Origin: Stutzerimonas stutzeri
GTDB taxonomy: Bacteria; Pseudomonadota; Gammaproteobacteria; Pseudomonadales; Pseudomonadaceae
NCBI RefSeq assembly: GCF_018138085.1
Contig: NZ_CP073105.1
Coordinates: 3,100,001 to 3,164,000 of the forward strand
DNA: 64,000 nucleotides
Direction: 5' to 3'
A program made the translations under genes and the position numbers. Shown piece after piece: positions 1 through 7,647 of this stretch (positions are counted from its first letter, which is position 1; the number at the start of each line of letters is the position of its first letter). The notes beneath the pieces are model-generated. The model was not told where the DNA came from. It saw only the letters and a program-made list of their open reading frames with translations, and searched no databases.

Positions 1-103
1 CGTAGGTCTTGCCATGCAGGGCTTTGGGGATCAGGTGATGGCGAGTCAGCGGTGCCTGACGGAGGCAGAGCTCGCAGGCTTCAGGCTGATCGGGAAGTCG
101 CAT
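1..103 (-). CDS. HNH endonuclease family protein, N-terminal fragment (cut by window edge)
   Basis: Reading leftward from an ATG at 103, the first 34 codons give a peptide that contains CELC followed by RHHLIPKALH. A CxxC pair plus an RHHLIPK stretch is typical of the short HNH-type nuclease proteins common in pseudomonads, where the His pair begins the metal-binding active site. Only the N-terminus is inside the window, so the catalytic remainder cannot be checked. It has the same orientation as the NlpC/P60 genes. Confidence 0.6.
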   Translation of the reverse strand, partial: MRLPDQPEACELCLRQAPLTRHHLIPKALHGKTY

Positions 104-225
104 GATCGGCGCCATTGAACGAGCCTCGAGTCGCAGTGCCAAACGCAACCGCCGCCAAGGCTTGCCAGCCCCATTGGCCGCGACGAACCCCGTTCCGGGC
201 CCGCATCCCGACCGAGCACGGGCCG

Positions 226-753
226 CTACGGGTTGCGAGCGAGGCGCTCGCTGTCGAGAACGCGCTTGGCACTGAGGTAGTTTTTCTGCCAGTAACGGTT
301 GGAAAGACTGTCCAGGCGGACGGTTCCGCCGGTCGATGGCGCATGGACGAAACGCCCTTCGCCCACATAGATGCCCGCATGGCTGACACGGCGCCCACCA
401 CTGGTGGCGAAGAACACCAGATCCCCTGCTTTCAGCGCATCGCGCTTGACCGCCTGAGCGTGCATGGCGTTCATCTCACGCGTGGTCCGTGGTAGCGCGA
501 CGCCGGCCGCTCCTCGGTAGACATAACCGATCAAACCACTGCAATCGAAGCCGCCGTCAGGCGTATTGCCGCCATAGCGATAAGGCGTGCCGACCAACCC
601 CAAGGCGGTGAACAGCACTTCTTCGGCGGTTCCGGGATATTGCTGCGTCGGCTGGGGTGCGATGACCGTCGGCTCGACCGGCGTCCGACTGGAACAGGCG
701 GATACCAGGAAGGCAGCCACCAAGACGGTCAGAAATCGGGCCAGAAGAAGCAT
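226..753 (-). CDS. NlpC/P60 (C40) family lipoprotein, probable murein endopeptidase
   Basis: A 175-residue protein with a lipoprotein signal peptide (lipobox LVSAC, lipidated Cys20) and one C-terminal NlpC/P60 domain from about residue 45. Catalytic Cys71 lies in DCSG, His125 in SHAGIYVG and the third polar residue His137 in FVHAPS. Family members cleave stem-peptide or cross-link bonds in peptidoglycan (Spr/MepS-like), acting from the inner face of the outer membrane. It is followed at once upstream by a second, longer paralogue on the same strand. Its cleavage specificity cannot be assigned from sequence. Confidence 0.88.
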   Translation of the reverse strand: MLLLARFLTVLVAAFLVSACSSRTPVEPTVIAPQPTQQYPGTAEEVLFTALGLVGTPYRYGGNTPDGGFDCSGLIGYVYRGAAGVALPRTTREMNAMHAQAVKRDALKAGDLVFFATSGGRRVSHAGIYVGEGRFVHAPSTGGTVRLDSLSNRYWQKNYLSAKRVLDSERLARNP

Positions 754-836
754 GACAGAGCGGTCCAGGCAAATGAGCCATCACTCTGCCGGCATGCGTT
801 TGCGGATGCAAGCCCGGCGCACCGCTCTTTCAGCGA

Positions 837-1484
837 TCAGTGATGAGTGGGAACCGCGTTGGAATCGTGCGCCAGCGCCAGAACGCGCTTGGCCTGCATG
901 AAGCTGCTGCGCCAGTACTTGTCGTCCAGGCTATCGACGCGCACGCCTCCGCTGCGGCGGCTGGCCGAGTGGATGAACTGATCGTTGCCGATGTAGATAC
1001 CGGCGTGGCTGACCCGGCCGCGGCCGCGATTGTTGAAGAACACCACATCGCCTGGCTCGAGATCGCTGCGCGCGACTTTCGGTGCATCAAGATTGATCAT
1101 TTCGCGAGTCGAGCGCGGCAGGTCGATTCCAGCTTCCTTGCGGAACAGGAAGCCCACGAAACCGCTACAGTCGAAGCCCGTCTTGGTCGAGCTGCCGCCG
1201 TAGCGATACGGCGTTCCGACCAGCTTGAAGCCGAGTTCCAGCACGCTGTCGGCCAGCGCTGGGAGTTCGTAGCTTTGTTCGTCGGCGAGCTCACGCAGCT
1301 GTTGTTCGGTCGGCTCGTCCGAATCGGCTTGCGCGTCCGCGCTGGCTTCCGTCAGCTCAGCGGGGAATCTGAAAGCGAAGCCCTCCGGGACGATGGGAGC
1401 TTCGCTCTGCTCTGGCTGACTGGCACAAGCCGCCAGCAACAAAACGAGCGATACAGGCAAAAGTGATGAGAGGCTTCTTCGCAT
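837..1484 (-). CDS. NlpC/P60 (C40) family lipoprotein, paralogue with acidic linker
   Basis: A 215-residue lipoprotein (lipobox LLLAAC, Cys20) with an acidic, Ala/Glu-rich linker at about residues 24-75 before the NlpC/P60 domain. Active-site residues are Cys106 in DCSG, His160 in SHAGIYIG and His172 in FIHSAS. It lies 83 bp upstream of the shorter paralogue and shares the motifs TPYRYGG and SHAGIY with it, so the pair looks like an old tandem duplication. It probably trims peptidoglycan in the periplasm. Confidence 0.88.
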   Translation of the reverse strand: MRRSLSSLLPVSLVLLLAACASQPEQSEAPIVPEGFAFRFPAELTEASADAQADSDEPTEQQLRELADEQSYELPALADSVLELGFKLVGTPYRYGGSSTKTGFDCSGFVGFLFRKEAGIDLPRSTREMINLDAPKVARSDLEPGDVVFFNNRGRGRVSHAGIYIGNDQFIHSASRRSGGVRVDSLDDKYWRSSFMQAKRVLALAHDSNAVPTHH

Positions 1485-1547
1485 AACACGGGACGTCTGG
1501 AAATCGAAGTGGCGGAACTATGCCTGCTGTCGTATCGATGAGCAAAT

Positions 1548-2315
1548 TCAATCGCGAAAAATGTGACGAATGAGGTGTGGCAAAACGTCCGCGGCAGCCG
1601 CGGCTATATGTACATCGACCAAAAGCGACAACTCGCTGGCGCTCGGGTCGATCTGAGCCGTAAAACCGCCGCTGTTTCGCACATGCAGCAAGGGCTCGAC
1701 GATATAGGCAAAACTGGCGGACGTGCCGACCGCAACCACCGCATCGAAACCTGTCTGCAGCTCGCTCTGCAAACGCCTCAACGCCAGCGCCGGCAGCATT
1801 TCCTCGAACAGCACGACGGGCGGTCGAAGCACGCCGCTGCATAGCGAGCACTGTGGTGGGAGCGACCTCGACAGGTGCTCCGCCAGCTCGGCACTTTCCT
1901 CTCCGCAGCTCATGCAGAACAGAGGTGCAAGCGTGCCGTGGATCTCGATCAGTCGTTGCGGCGGGCTTCCGGCCGCGCGGTGATAGCCGTCAACGTTCTG
2001 GGTCAGCACCCAGCAGCCAGGCTTTCTATTCTGCAACTCGGCAATCGCCAGGTGACCGGCATTTGGCTTTCCTGCCAGGCAGGCGCGACCGATCTCGGCG
2101 AGGTATTTCCAGCACAAGCCCGGGTTGAGCTCGAGCATGGGCCCGGACAGCGCTGCCTCGATTGGCAAGCCGTCTTCCGTGTGCCCGTTGTAGAGCCCAC
2201 CGACGCCTCGATAGGTGGGCAGCCCGGAGTCGGCGGAAAGCCCGGCACCGGTAATGAAAAGGATGCGCTCGGCCTGTCGTAGCGCTTCGGCGGCTCGCTG
2301 CTCCGCGTCGCTCAT
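1548..2315 (-). CDS. Sir2-family NAD-dependent protein deacylase
   Basis: A 255-residue cytoplasmic sirtuin. The NAD-binding motif GAGLSADSGLPTYRG lies at about residues 23-37 and TQNVDGYHRAAG at 105-116. The catalytic His126 is in EIHGTL. The structural zinc site has two CxxC pairs, Cys134/137 and Cys156/159. Sirtuins remove acyl groups from lysines and convert NAD to nicotinamide and O-acyl-ADP-ribose. It lies 63 bp upstream of the larger NlpC/P60 gene but is functionally unrelated to it. Whether it is a deacetylase or a desuccinylase cannot be decided here. Confidence 0.9.
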   Translation of the reverse strand: MSDAEQRAAEALRQAERILFITGAGLSADSGLPTYRGVGGLYNGHTEDGLPIEAALSGPMLELNPGLCWKYLAEIGRACLAGKPNAGHLAIAELQNRKPGCWVLTQNVDGYHRAAGSPPQRLIEIHGTLAPLFCMSCGEESAELAEHLSRSLPPQCSLCSGVLRPPVVLFEEMLPALALRRLQSELQTGFDAVVAVGTSASFAYIVEPLLHVRNSGGFTAQIDPSASELSLLVDVHIAAAAADVLPHLIRHIFRD

Positions 2316-2418
2316 CTTTGCATCTCCCGTCTCGGCATATTTCCCGCGCAGCTGGCGTGAAGCGACAGCTCCCTGGCTGGAGCTGGGCGATCAAGGCCTC
2401 GAGTCGCACGCGGCCGCC

Positions 2419-3090
2419 TCAATGGTTGACCGTGAACGCCAGCATGGCCGACAGCTGGCACATCGGACGGCCGCTCTCGCTATGCCACTGGTTGAATACG
2501 GCTTGCACTGCAGCCTGATCACGCTGGCTGCTGGGCACCTTGTCGACCACCTTCTGCGCCTTGAGGGCGGCGACGACATCGTTGCTCGGGATAAACGTAT
2601 CCTTGCCGGCCATGCGCAGCAAACGCGGCGCCGAGAGGCCACCGAGCTGGCTACCTCGCTTGGCGAGATAGCGCCACAGGCCGACGATGTCCGTCACCGG
2701 CCATTCGGCGATGAGGTTGCCGAAGCTGCCATGCTCCTTCGCCACGTCGAGGACGAACTGCGCGTTGCGCGGCACGCTCTTGAGCTTGCCCAGGTGACGG
2801 ATGATGCGCGCGTCCTGCATCAACCGCTCGATGTGCTCGCCACCCATGAGCACCAGTTTCTCCGGATCGAAGCGGAAAAACACCTCCTCGAAGGCCGGCC
2901 ATTTGGCGTCCACCAGGCTGTGCTTGAGCCCAGCCCGGAAGATTCGAAGGCTGATCAGCGAGAGGTAGCGATCGTCCGACACGCTGCGCAATTCAGCGGC
3001 ACTGCGCGGTTGCGGCAGGCGTGCTTCGAGCGCGGCGGCCGAGCCGAAACGGTTGAGACAGTATTCGTGCAGCCATTTGTAGTCGTGCAT
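2419..3090 (-). CDS. DNA-3-methyladenine glycosylase I family protein
   Basis: From the ATG at 3090 the product is 223 residues. The segment FRAGLKHSLVDAKWPAFEEV, the FDPEK motif, RLMQDARIIRH and the later KLKSVPRNAQ run resemble the Tag family (helix-hairpin-helix glycosylases that excise 3-methyladenine). The frame stays open to 3381, but the extra 97 N-terminal residues are basic and low in complexity and do not look like the family, so the MHDYKW start is preferred. It is more divergent than E. coli Tag, so the exact lesion substrate is uncertain. Confidence 0.72.
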   Translation of the reverse strand: MHDYKWLHEYCLNRFGSAAALEARLPQPRSAAELRSVSDDRYLSLISLRIFRAGLKHSLVDAKWPAFEEVFFRFDPEKLVLMGGEHIERLMQDARIIRHLGKLKSVPRNAQFVLDVAKEHGSFGNLIAEWPVTDIVGLWRYLAKRGSQLGGLSAPRLLRMAGKDTFIPSNDVVAALKAQKVVDKVPSSQRDQAAVQAVFNQWHSESGRPMCQLSAMLAFTVNH

Positions 3091-3398
3091 GTGGGTATCC
3101 GGTGGCGACGGCAGCGGCACAGGGTGCCGGTGACGAGCCGGCCTCGCAAGTCCGCCGCCATGGGAGCGGCTCCGTCTGAGCAGCAGCGGCTGGAGGAGTT
3201 GGCATAGGCCGGTCCCGGCGAAATGCGTACCGGCAAGCCCGCTCCAGCAGATGAAATGGCGCCGGCTGGTGGCACCCCATGGCACGCGCCGCATTTGTCC
3301 GACACCAACGCAGACGGTGGACAAGCTTCGCGTTGTCCACGCTACGAGCAGGACGTTATTCGCGTGCCTGCCCGCCTCCACGCTGCGGCGACCTCCGG
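3091..3398. other. Intergenic region between glycosylase and DAHP synthase
   Basis: About 308 bases without a supported gene. The glycosylase frame reads through it, but the translation lacks family-like sequence. No clear rho-independent terminator follows the DAHP synthase stop, and I see no convincing promoter for the glycosylase. Confidence 0.4.
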
Positions 3399-4478
3399 TC
3401 AGTCGCGCAACTGCTGCGCCGCCTTGCGCAGCATGTGCTCCGTCGCCGCCCAGCCCAGGCAGCCATCGGTGATCGATACGCCATAGCGCAATTCAGCGGC
3501 GAGCGGCTGGCAGCCGTCGAACAGGTGGCTCTCCAGCATGACGCCACGCAGGCTCATGTCACCAGCCAGGCGCTGTTCGATGACCGATTGGAGCACCGCG
3601 GGCTGGCGCAGCGGGTTCTTGCCGCTGTTGGCATGGCTGCAATCGACCATGATGCGCGAGGCGATGCCCTGCTTCTCCAATGTGCGACGAGCAGCAGCGA
3701 CACTGGCCGCGTCGTAGTTGGGTACGCCGTGGCCGCCGCGCAGCACCAGATGGGTGTCCGGATTGCCGCGCGTCTGCAGAAGTGCCGGATGGCCGAGATC
3801 GTCGATGCCGAAGTGCTGGTGCGGATGTTCCGCTGAACGCATGGCATCGCAGGCGACACCCAGGCCACCGTCGGTGCCGTTCTTGAAGCCCACCGGCAGA
3901 TCCAGCCCGCTGACCAGCTCACGATGTATCTGCGATTCGCTGGTGCGCGCACCGATCGCCGCCCAGCCGAGCAGATCGTCGAAGTACCCGGTCGCAAGCG
4001 GCTGCAGCAGTTCGGTGGCGATCGGCAGGCCGGCCTGGAGAATGTCCAGCATCAGGCGGCGCGACAGGTGCAGCCCCTCGGCCATGTTGCCGCTGCCGTC
4101 CAGGTGCGGGTCGTACATCAGCCCTTTCCAGCCGACCGTGGTTCGCGGTTTTTCCACGTAGGCACGCATCACCAGCAGCAGCTGATCGCTGACTTCGGGC
4201 GCAAGTGTGGCCAAACGTTCGGCGTACTCGAGCGCGGCGGCAGGATCGTGCAGGGAACAGGGCCCGATGACGACGAGAAGGCGTGGATCGCGTCCGTCGA
4301 GCACAGCGCGGATGGCGTTGCGGTCGTCATGGATACGTGCGGCAAGCGCGTCACTCAAGGGCAGACGTTGCCGCAATACGGCGGGGCTGGGCAGCGGCTG
4401 CGCGCTGCGGCGGGTGGAAATGGTTTCGGCGGAAAAGGCCGGGGGGTGGTTGGCAATGGCGGTGGCGGATGCATTCAT
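3399..4478 (-). CDS. 3-deoxy-7-phosphoheptulonate synthase (DAHP synthase, class I)
   Basis: A 359-residue AroF/AroG/AroH-type enzyme that condenses phosphoenolpyruvate and erythrose 4-phosphate, the first step of the shikimate pathway. Recognisable stretches are GPCSLHDP (PEP binding), ARTSESQIHRE, KNGTDG and DCSHANSGK near the metal site. The length matches the family (about 350-360). The start at 4478 has an AGAAGGAA ribosome site. Upstream lie two small aromatic-rich ORFs and a terminator, implying control of transcription or translation by aromatic amino acid supply. Which amino acid also feeds back on the enzyme allosterically cannot be told from sequence. Confidence 0.92.
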   Translation of the reverse strand: MNASATAIANHPPAFSAETISTRRSAQPLPSPAVLRQRLPLSDALAARIHDDRNAIRAVLDGRDPRLLVVIGPCSLHDPAAALEYAERLATLAPEVSDQLLLVMRAYVEKPRTTVGWKGLMYDPHLDGSGNMAEGLHLSRRLMLDILQAGLPIATELLQPLATGYFDDLLGWAAIGARTSESQIHRELVSGLDLPVGFKNGTDGGLGVACDAMRSAEHPHQHFGIDDLGHPALLQTRGNPDTHLVLRGGHGVPNYDAASVAAARRTLEKQGIASRIMVDCSHANSGKNPLRQPAVLQSVIEQRLAGDMSLRGVMLESHLFDGCQPLAAELRYGVSITDGCLGWAATEHMLRKAAQQLRD

Positions 4479-4522
4479 GATCTGGCGGTTCCTTCTGCCG
4501 GCGCGGGTGGTCCGCGGCGGCG

Positions 4523-4618
4523 CTAGTCGGGTGTTCGTTCGCGTGATGTCCGTTTGGCGTCGAAGCGGCTAAATCGCCAGTCATAGCGGTAATAACGGTC
4601 GGTGCGGTAGGTGGTCAT
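4523..4618 (-). CDS. Short aromatic- and arginine-rich ORF before DAHP synthase (possible second leader peptide)
   Basis: A 31-codon ORF with ATG at 4618 and TAG at 4523-4525, preceded by a good ribosome site (GAGGAA, about 7 nt spacing). Its residues include Tyr4, Tyr9, Tyr10, Tyr12, Trp14, Phe16 and Phe19 mixed with many Arg. It sits after the 13-bp terminator and 44 bp before the DAHP synthase start. It could be a second sensor peptide acting on translation of the synthase, or a small protein of its own. The aromatic density and position are seen directly; the function is inference. Confidence 0.55.
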   Translation of the reverse strand: MTTYRTDRYYRYDWRFSRFDAKRTSRERTPD

Positions 4619-4650
4619 GGCGTATTCCTCGTTGCGTTGGGCCAATGAAT

Positions 4651-4694
4651 GGCCAAAAAAACAAAACCCCCGGTCGGGTGGCCGACCGGGGGTT
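4651..4694 (-). terminator. Strong intrinsic terminator (attenuator) between leader peptide and DAHP synthase
   Basis: A perfect 13-bp stem (4665-4677 with 4682-4694) closes a 4-nt loop and is followed, on the minus strand, by a T-rich tract (TTTGTTTTTTT). It starts about 50 nt after the stop codon of the leader peptide at 4744-4872 and ends 33 nt before the mini-ORF start at 4618. A competing pairing is visible between 4711-4718 and 4676-4683 (7 of 8 pairs), which would break the terminator loop and could be an antiterminator. Confidence 0.85.
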
Positions 4695-4743
4695 CGAAAA
4701 CTGCTCTGGTGGCGACCCTGCTTGCTAGGGCGCCTGTGGGGTA

Positions 4744-4872
4744 TCAGGCGCGCCTGTGGCTAAACCAATACCCAAAGTAATAACCAGCGGTCGCAACCTG
4801 CTGCACACCCGCAATCGCGGCGCGAGTGGCACCGGCGTTTGCGTGAGAGAGGAAGGCGAGGCTGGGGGACAT
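4744..4872 (-). CDS. Aromatic leader peptide of the DAHP synthase attenuator
   Basis: A 42-codon ORF with a good ribosome site (CAGGAG, 7 nt before ATG at 4872). Its C-terminal part is GYYFGYWFSHRRA, so residues 31-37 hold three Tyr, two Phe and one Trp in seven codons. The stop is followed by a strong terminator. This is the layout of a classical amino-acid attenuation leader: ribosomes would stall on the aromatic codons when charged tRNA-Tyr, -Phe or -Trp is scarce. The rest of the peptide is Ala-rich with no recognisable domain. The peptide and terminator are visible; the regulatory mechanism is inferred. Confidence 0.8.
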   Translation of the reverse strand: MSPSLAFLSHANAGATRAAIAGVQQVATAGYYFGYWFSHRRA

Positions 4873-4956
4873 CGTGAGCTCCTGAATGGCGATTACCTTA
4901 CTGCGGCAAGCACCAGGCGGCAAGCTCAAGGGCCATGCGGTGAGCTGAAGCGGCTC

Positions 4957-5027
4957 GTGGGAGCGGTCTCGACCGCTAATAAACCGGGCTCCGGTACAAA
5001 CCCATTCGCGGTCAAGACCGCTCCCAC
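4957..5027. repeat. REP-like inverted repeat pair
   Basis: GTGGGAGCGGTCTCGACCGC at 4957-4976 faces its near-complement GCGGTCAAGACCGCTCCCAC at 5008-5027. Each arm is itself a partial palindrome. Arms starting GTGGGAGCGGTC are typical pseudomonad extragenic palindromes. It lies between the attenuator leader and ttcA and may act as an mRNA stabiliser or transcription block. Confidence 0.75.
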
Positions 5028-5123
5028 CTGCGGTTCTGCCCTTGGCGGACCAGCTAGGCTCAATCGTGGGCTTCAGCCCGCCAACCCGGCTCAGCGGACC
5101 AGCCGCTACGTCAGCGCTGCGCC

Positions 5124-5948
5124 TTACAACGCCATTACATCGAGAAAACGAGGCGTGGCGCTGTCGTCGATGCGCAGACTGGTGAAGTCGAACAGATTGC
5201 GGTCGGCCAGCTGCGACGGCACCACGTTCTGCAGGGCGCGGAACATGATCTCGACGCGGCCCGGCGATTTGCGCTCCCATTCCTGCAGCATTTCCTTGAC
5301 CACCTGTCGCTGCAGGTTCTCCTGCGAGCCGCAGAGGTTGCACGGGATGATCGGAAACTCCTTCATCTGCGAATAGGCTTCGATATCCGCCTCGCTGCAG
5401 TAGGCCAGCGGCCGGATCACCACGTTGCGGCCATCATCGGACAACAGCTTGGGCGGCATCGCCTTGAGCGTGCCGCCGTAGAACATGTTGAGAAAGAAGG
5501 TCTCGAGGATGTCGTCGCGATGATGACCCAGCGCCATCTTCGTCGCACCGATCTCGTCGGCGAAGGTATAGAGCGTGCCACGGCGCAGGCGCGAGCACAG
5601 CGAGCAGGTCGTCTTGCCTTCGGGGATCTTCTCCTTGACCACCGAATAGGTGTCCTTTTCGACGATGTGGTACTCGACGCCGATCGATTCGAGGTAGGCC
5701 GGCAACACATGCTCGGGGAACCCCGGCTGCTTCTGGTCCATGTTGACCGCGACGATCTCGAACTTGATGGGCGCGACCTTCTGCAGATACAGCAGCACAT
5801 CGAGCATGGTGTAGCTGTCCTTGCCGCCAGACAGGCAGACCATGACCTTGTCGCCGTCCTCGATCATGTTGAAATCGGTGACTGCCTCGCCGGCAAGGCG
5901 GCGCAGGCGCTTCTGCAGTTTGTTCTGGTTGACCGAAAGGTTGCCCAT
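5124..5948 (-). CDS. ttcA: tRNA 2-thiocytidine(32) synthetase TtcA
   Basis: A 274-residue PP-loop ATPase that thiolates cytidine 32 of certain tRNAs using an iron-sulfur cluster. The PP-loop SGGKDS lies at residues 40-45, the first cluster Cys pair CSLC at 114-117 and a further CNLC at 202-205. The length and the [19 protein letters not shown] stretch match TtcA rather than the related TilS/ThiI families. It is transcribed alone, away from the DnaJ-like gene. Confidence 0.95.
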   Translation of the reverse strand: MGNLSVNQNKLQKRLRRLAGEAVTDFNMIEDGDKVMVCLSGGKDSYTMLDVLLYLQKVAPIKFEIVAVNMDQKQPGFPEHVLPAYLESIGVEYHIVEKDTYSVVKEKIPEGKTTCSLCSRLRRGTLYTFADEIGATKMALGHHRDDILETFFLNMFYGGTLKAMPPKLLSDDGRNVVIRPLAYCSEADIEAYSQMKEFPIIPCNLCGSQENLQRQVVKEMLQEWERKSPGRVEIMFRALQNVVPSQLADRNLFDFTSLRIDDSATPRFLDVMAL

Positions 5949-6061
5949 GTCTGGTGTCCGGGTGAGATGCGAAAGGCGCGCATTTTACGCGCAAAGCACG
6001 TCGCGCCCCACCCCATCGATCCGGCTCTTTGCACTGCTGGCCCTGTGCTAGGCTAGCCGCC

Positions 6062-6688
6062 ATGAACGAAGACCTCGAACCGCAGATGGACCTGGCCGAG
6101 CAGATATTCGTATTGCTGCGAGAACAGCCGGAGGGCTGCAGCGAATACCAGCTGATCCAGCAGCTCAAGGCCCGTCACAGCACTCACATCCCCAACCTGC
6201 CATTACTCGACAAGCTGGTGCTGTATCGCACCCATTTTCTGGTGTTCAACGCACTCTACGGTCTGCGCGATCAGCTCTGGGGCGAGGCCAGCCACAGCCT
6301 GCAGATTTCTCCTCTGTGCGTACGGCTGCAGCCCTACGTGCCCGGTGCCGCCGGCATCGTCGAAAATGATCCGCTGCGCGACTATTACCTGAACATGAGC
6401 AACCTGCGCGACACCGACGAAGCGGAGGTGGAACGCCTGCTGGCCAGTTTCTGGTCGAGGATGCGCGGCGACGACCCGGAGACGAGCGGCGGCTGGGACC
6501 CTGAGCAAAAGCGCGCGGCCCTCGAGTTGTTCGAGCTGGATAAGGAGGCCGCGTCACTGAGCCTGCACACCATCAAACGCCGTTATCGCCAGCTGGTCAG
6601 CATCCACCACCCTGATCGGGGTGGCAGCACCGCTCGGCTGCAGTCAATCAATCTGGCGATGGAAATACTGCAACGCTATTACCGCTAG
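6062..6688 (+). CDS. DnaJ-related protein with C-terminal J domain
   Basis: From the ATG at 6062 the product is 208 residues. The C-terminal 50 or so residues form a J domain with its HPD tripeptide at 183-185 in IHHPDRGG. The N-terminal 120 residues, including PNLPLLDKLVLYRTHFLVFNALYGL, match the DNAJ-related N-terminal domain found in gammaproteobacteria. It should be a cytoplasmic Hsp70 co-chaperone. The client is unknown. It is divergent from ttcA across a 113-bp gap. Confidence 0.85.
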   Translation: MNEDLEPQMDLAEQIFVLLREQPEGCSEYQLIQQLKARHSTHIPNLPLLDKLVLYRTHFLVFNALYGLRDQLWGEASHSLQISPLCVRLQPYVPGAAGIVENDPLRDYYLNMSNLRDTDEAEVERLLASFWSRMRGDDPETSGGWDPEQKRAALELFELDKEAASLSLHTIKRRYRQLVSIHHPDRGGSTARLQSINLAMEILQRYYR

Positions 6689-6826
6689 CACGATAGCTTC
6701 CAAACGCTCTAACCAACGCCGGTGCGCCGTATCGCCGAGTTCCTATACTGCGACTTAAGGTCGCACGCCCGTCCAACTGACGGCACGCCAGGCGAAGCGA
6801 CCCTCCAAAACTGAGGAGACGCTGGC

Positions 6827-7426
6827 ATGATCAATCACGTTTGGGGACTCTTTGCTCACCCTGGCCAGGAATGGCAGGAAATCACCGGAGAAGAACGCAA
6901 GGTCGGCCATCTGCACCTCGGAGAGGTGATGGTACTGGCGGCAATACCGGCCATATCGGCATTCATCGGCACCACCCAGGTCGGTTGGAGCATCGGTGGT
7001 GGCGAAGCGGTGAAACTCACCGAAGGCAGCGCGATGCAACTCACCCTGCTGTCTTACCTCGCGATGCTCGCGGGCGTCGGGGTCATGGGAGCCTTCATTC
7101 ACTGGATGTCGCGTACCTACGATGCCAGCCCCACCCTGGTGCAATGCATCGTTTTCGCGGCCTATACGGCTACGCCGCTGTTCGTTGGTGGTCTGGCTGC
7201 GCTCTATCCACACATCTGGCTGGGCATGATCGTCGGTACGGCAGCGATCTGTTACACCACCTATCTGCTCTATGTCGGCCTGCCGACGTTCATGAACATC
7301 CCATCCGACGAGGGCTTCCTGTTCTCCAGCTCGATACTGGCGGTCGGCCTGGTCGTGCTGGTCGCCATCCTCGCGCTGTCGGTGATCATGTGGGGCATGG
7401 GGGTCGGCCCGATCTACGTTCGCTGA
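6827..7426 (+). CDS. Yip1-family inner membrane protein
   Basis: A 199-residue protein that begins MINHVWGLFAHPGQEWQEI, the usual opening of bacterial Yip1-domain proteins, followed by about five hydrophobic segments (around residues 35-55, 70-95, 110-130, 140-165 and 175-195). No catalytic residues are known for the family and its role is unclear. A well-formed ribosome site (GAGGAG) precedes the ATG and an intrinsic terminator follows at 7449. A paralogue lies directly downstream. Confidence 0.82.
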   Translation: MINHVWGLFAHPGQEWQEITGEERKVGHLHLGEVMVLAAIPAISAFIGTTQVGWSIGGGEAVKLTEGSAMQLTLLSYLAMLAGVGVMGAFIHWMSRTYDASPTLVQCIVFAAYTATPLFVGGLAALYPHIWLGMIVGTAAICYTTYLLYVGLPTFMNIPSDEGFLFSSSILAVGLVVLVAILALSVIMWGMGVGPIYVR

Positions 7427-7448
7427 ACCTGCCCTCCTCTTCATCCCG

Positions 7449-7479
7449 CCGGCGTGATAGCTCACGCCGGTTTTTTTTT
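7449..7479 (+). terminator. Intrinsic terminator after first Yip1 gene
   Basis: A perfect 9-bp stem CCGGCGTGA/TCACGCCGG with a 4-nt loop is followed by nine T residues. It starts 22 nt after the Yip1 stop codon and separates the two Yip1 paralogues. Confidence 0.92.
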
Positions 7480-7647
7480 GCCAACGGCATCGTCATTTGG
7501 CGTATCGCCACTTCGCCGTCCGCAACCTGACAAGGCATGGGCGTAGCGTCACGCCCGCCAACCAACGGTTATGGATTTGAATCCCTGTCGAGCGTGAGCG
7601 TCTATATCAGCAACAACAGCGCTCAAGCATCGGCATCAGGAGGCTCC

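Noticed and set aside
3091..3381. N-terminal extension of the 3-methyladenine glycosylase
   Set aside because: The extra residues are basic and low in complexity and the family normally begins at the MHDYKW methionine.
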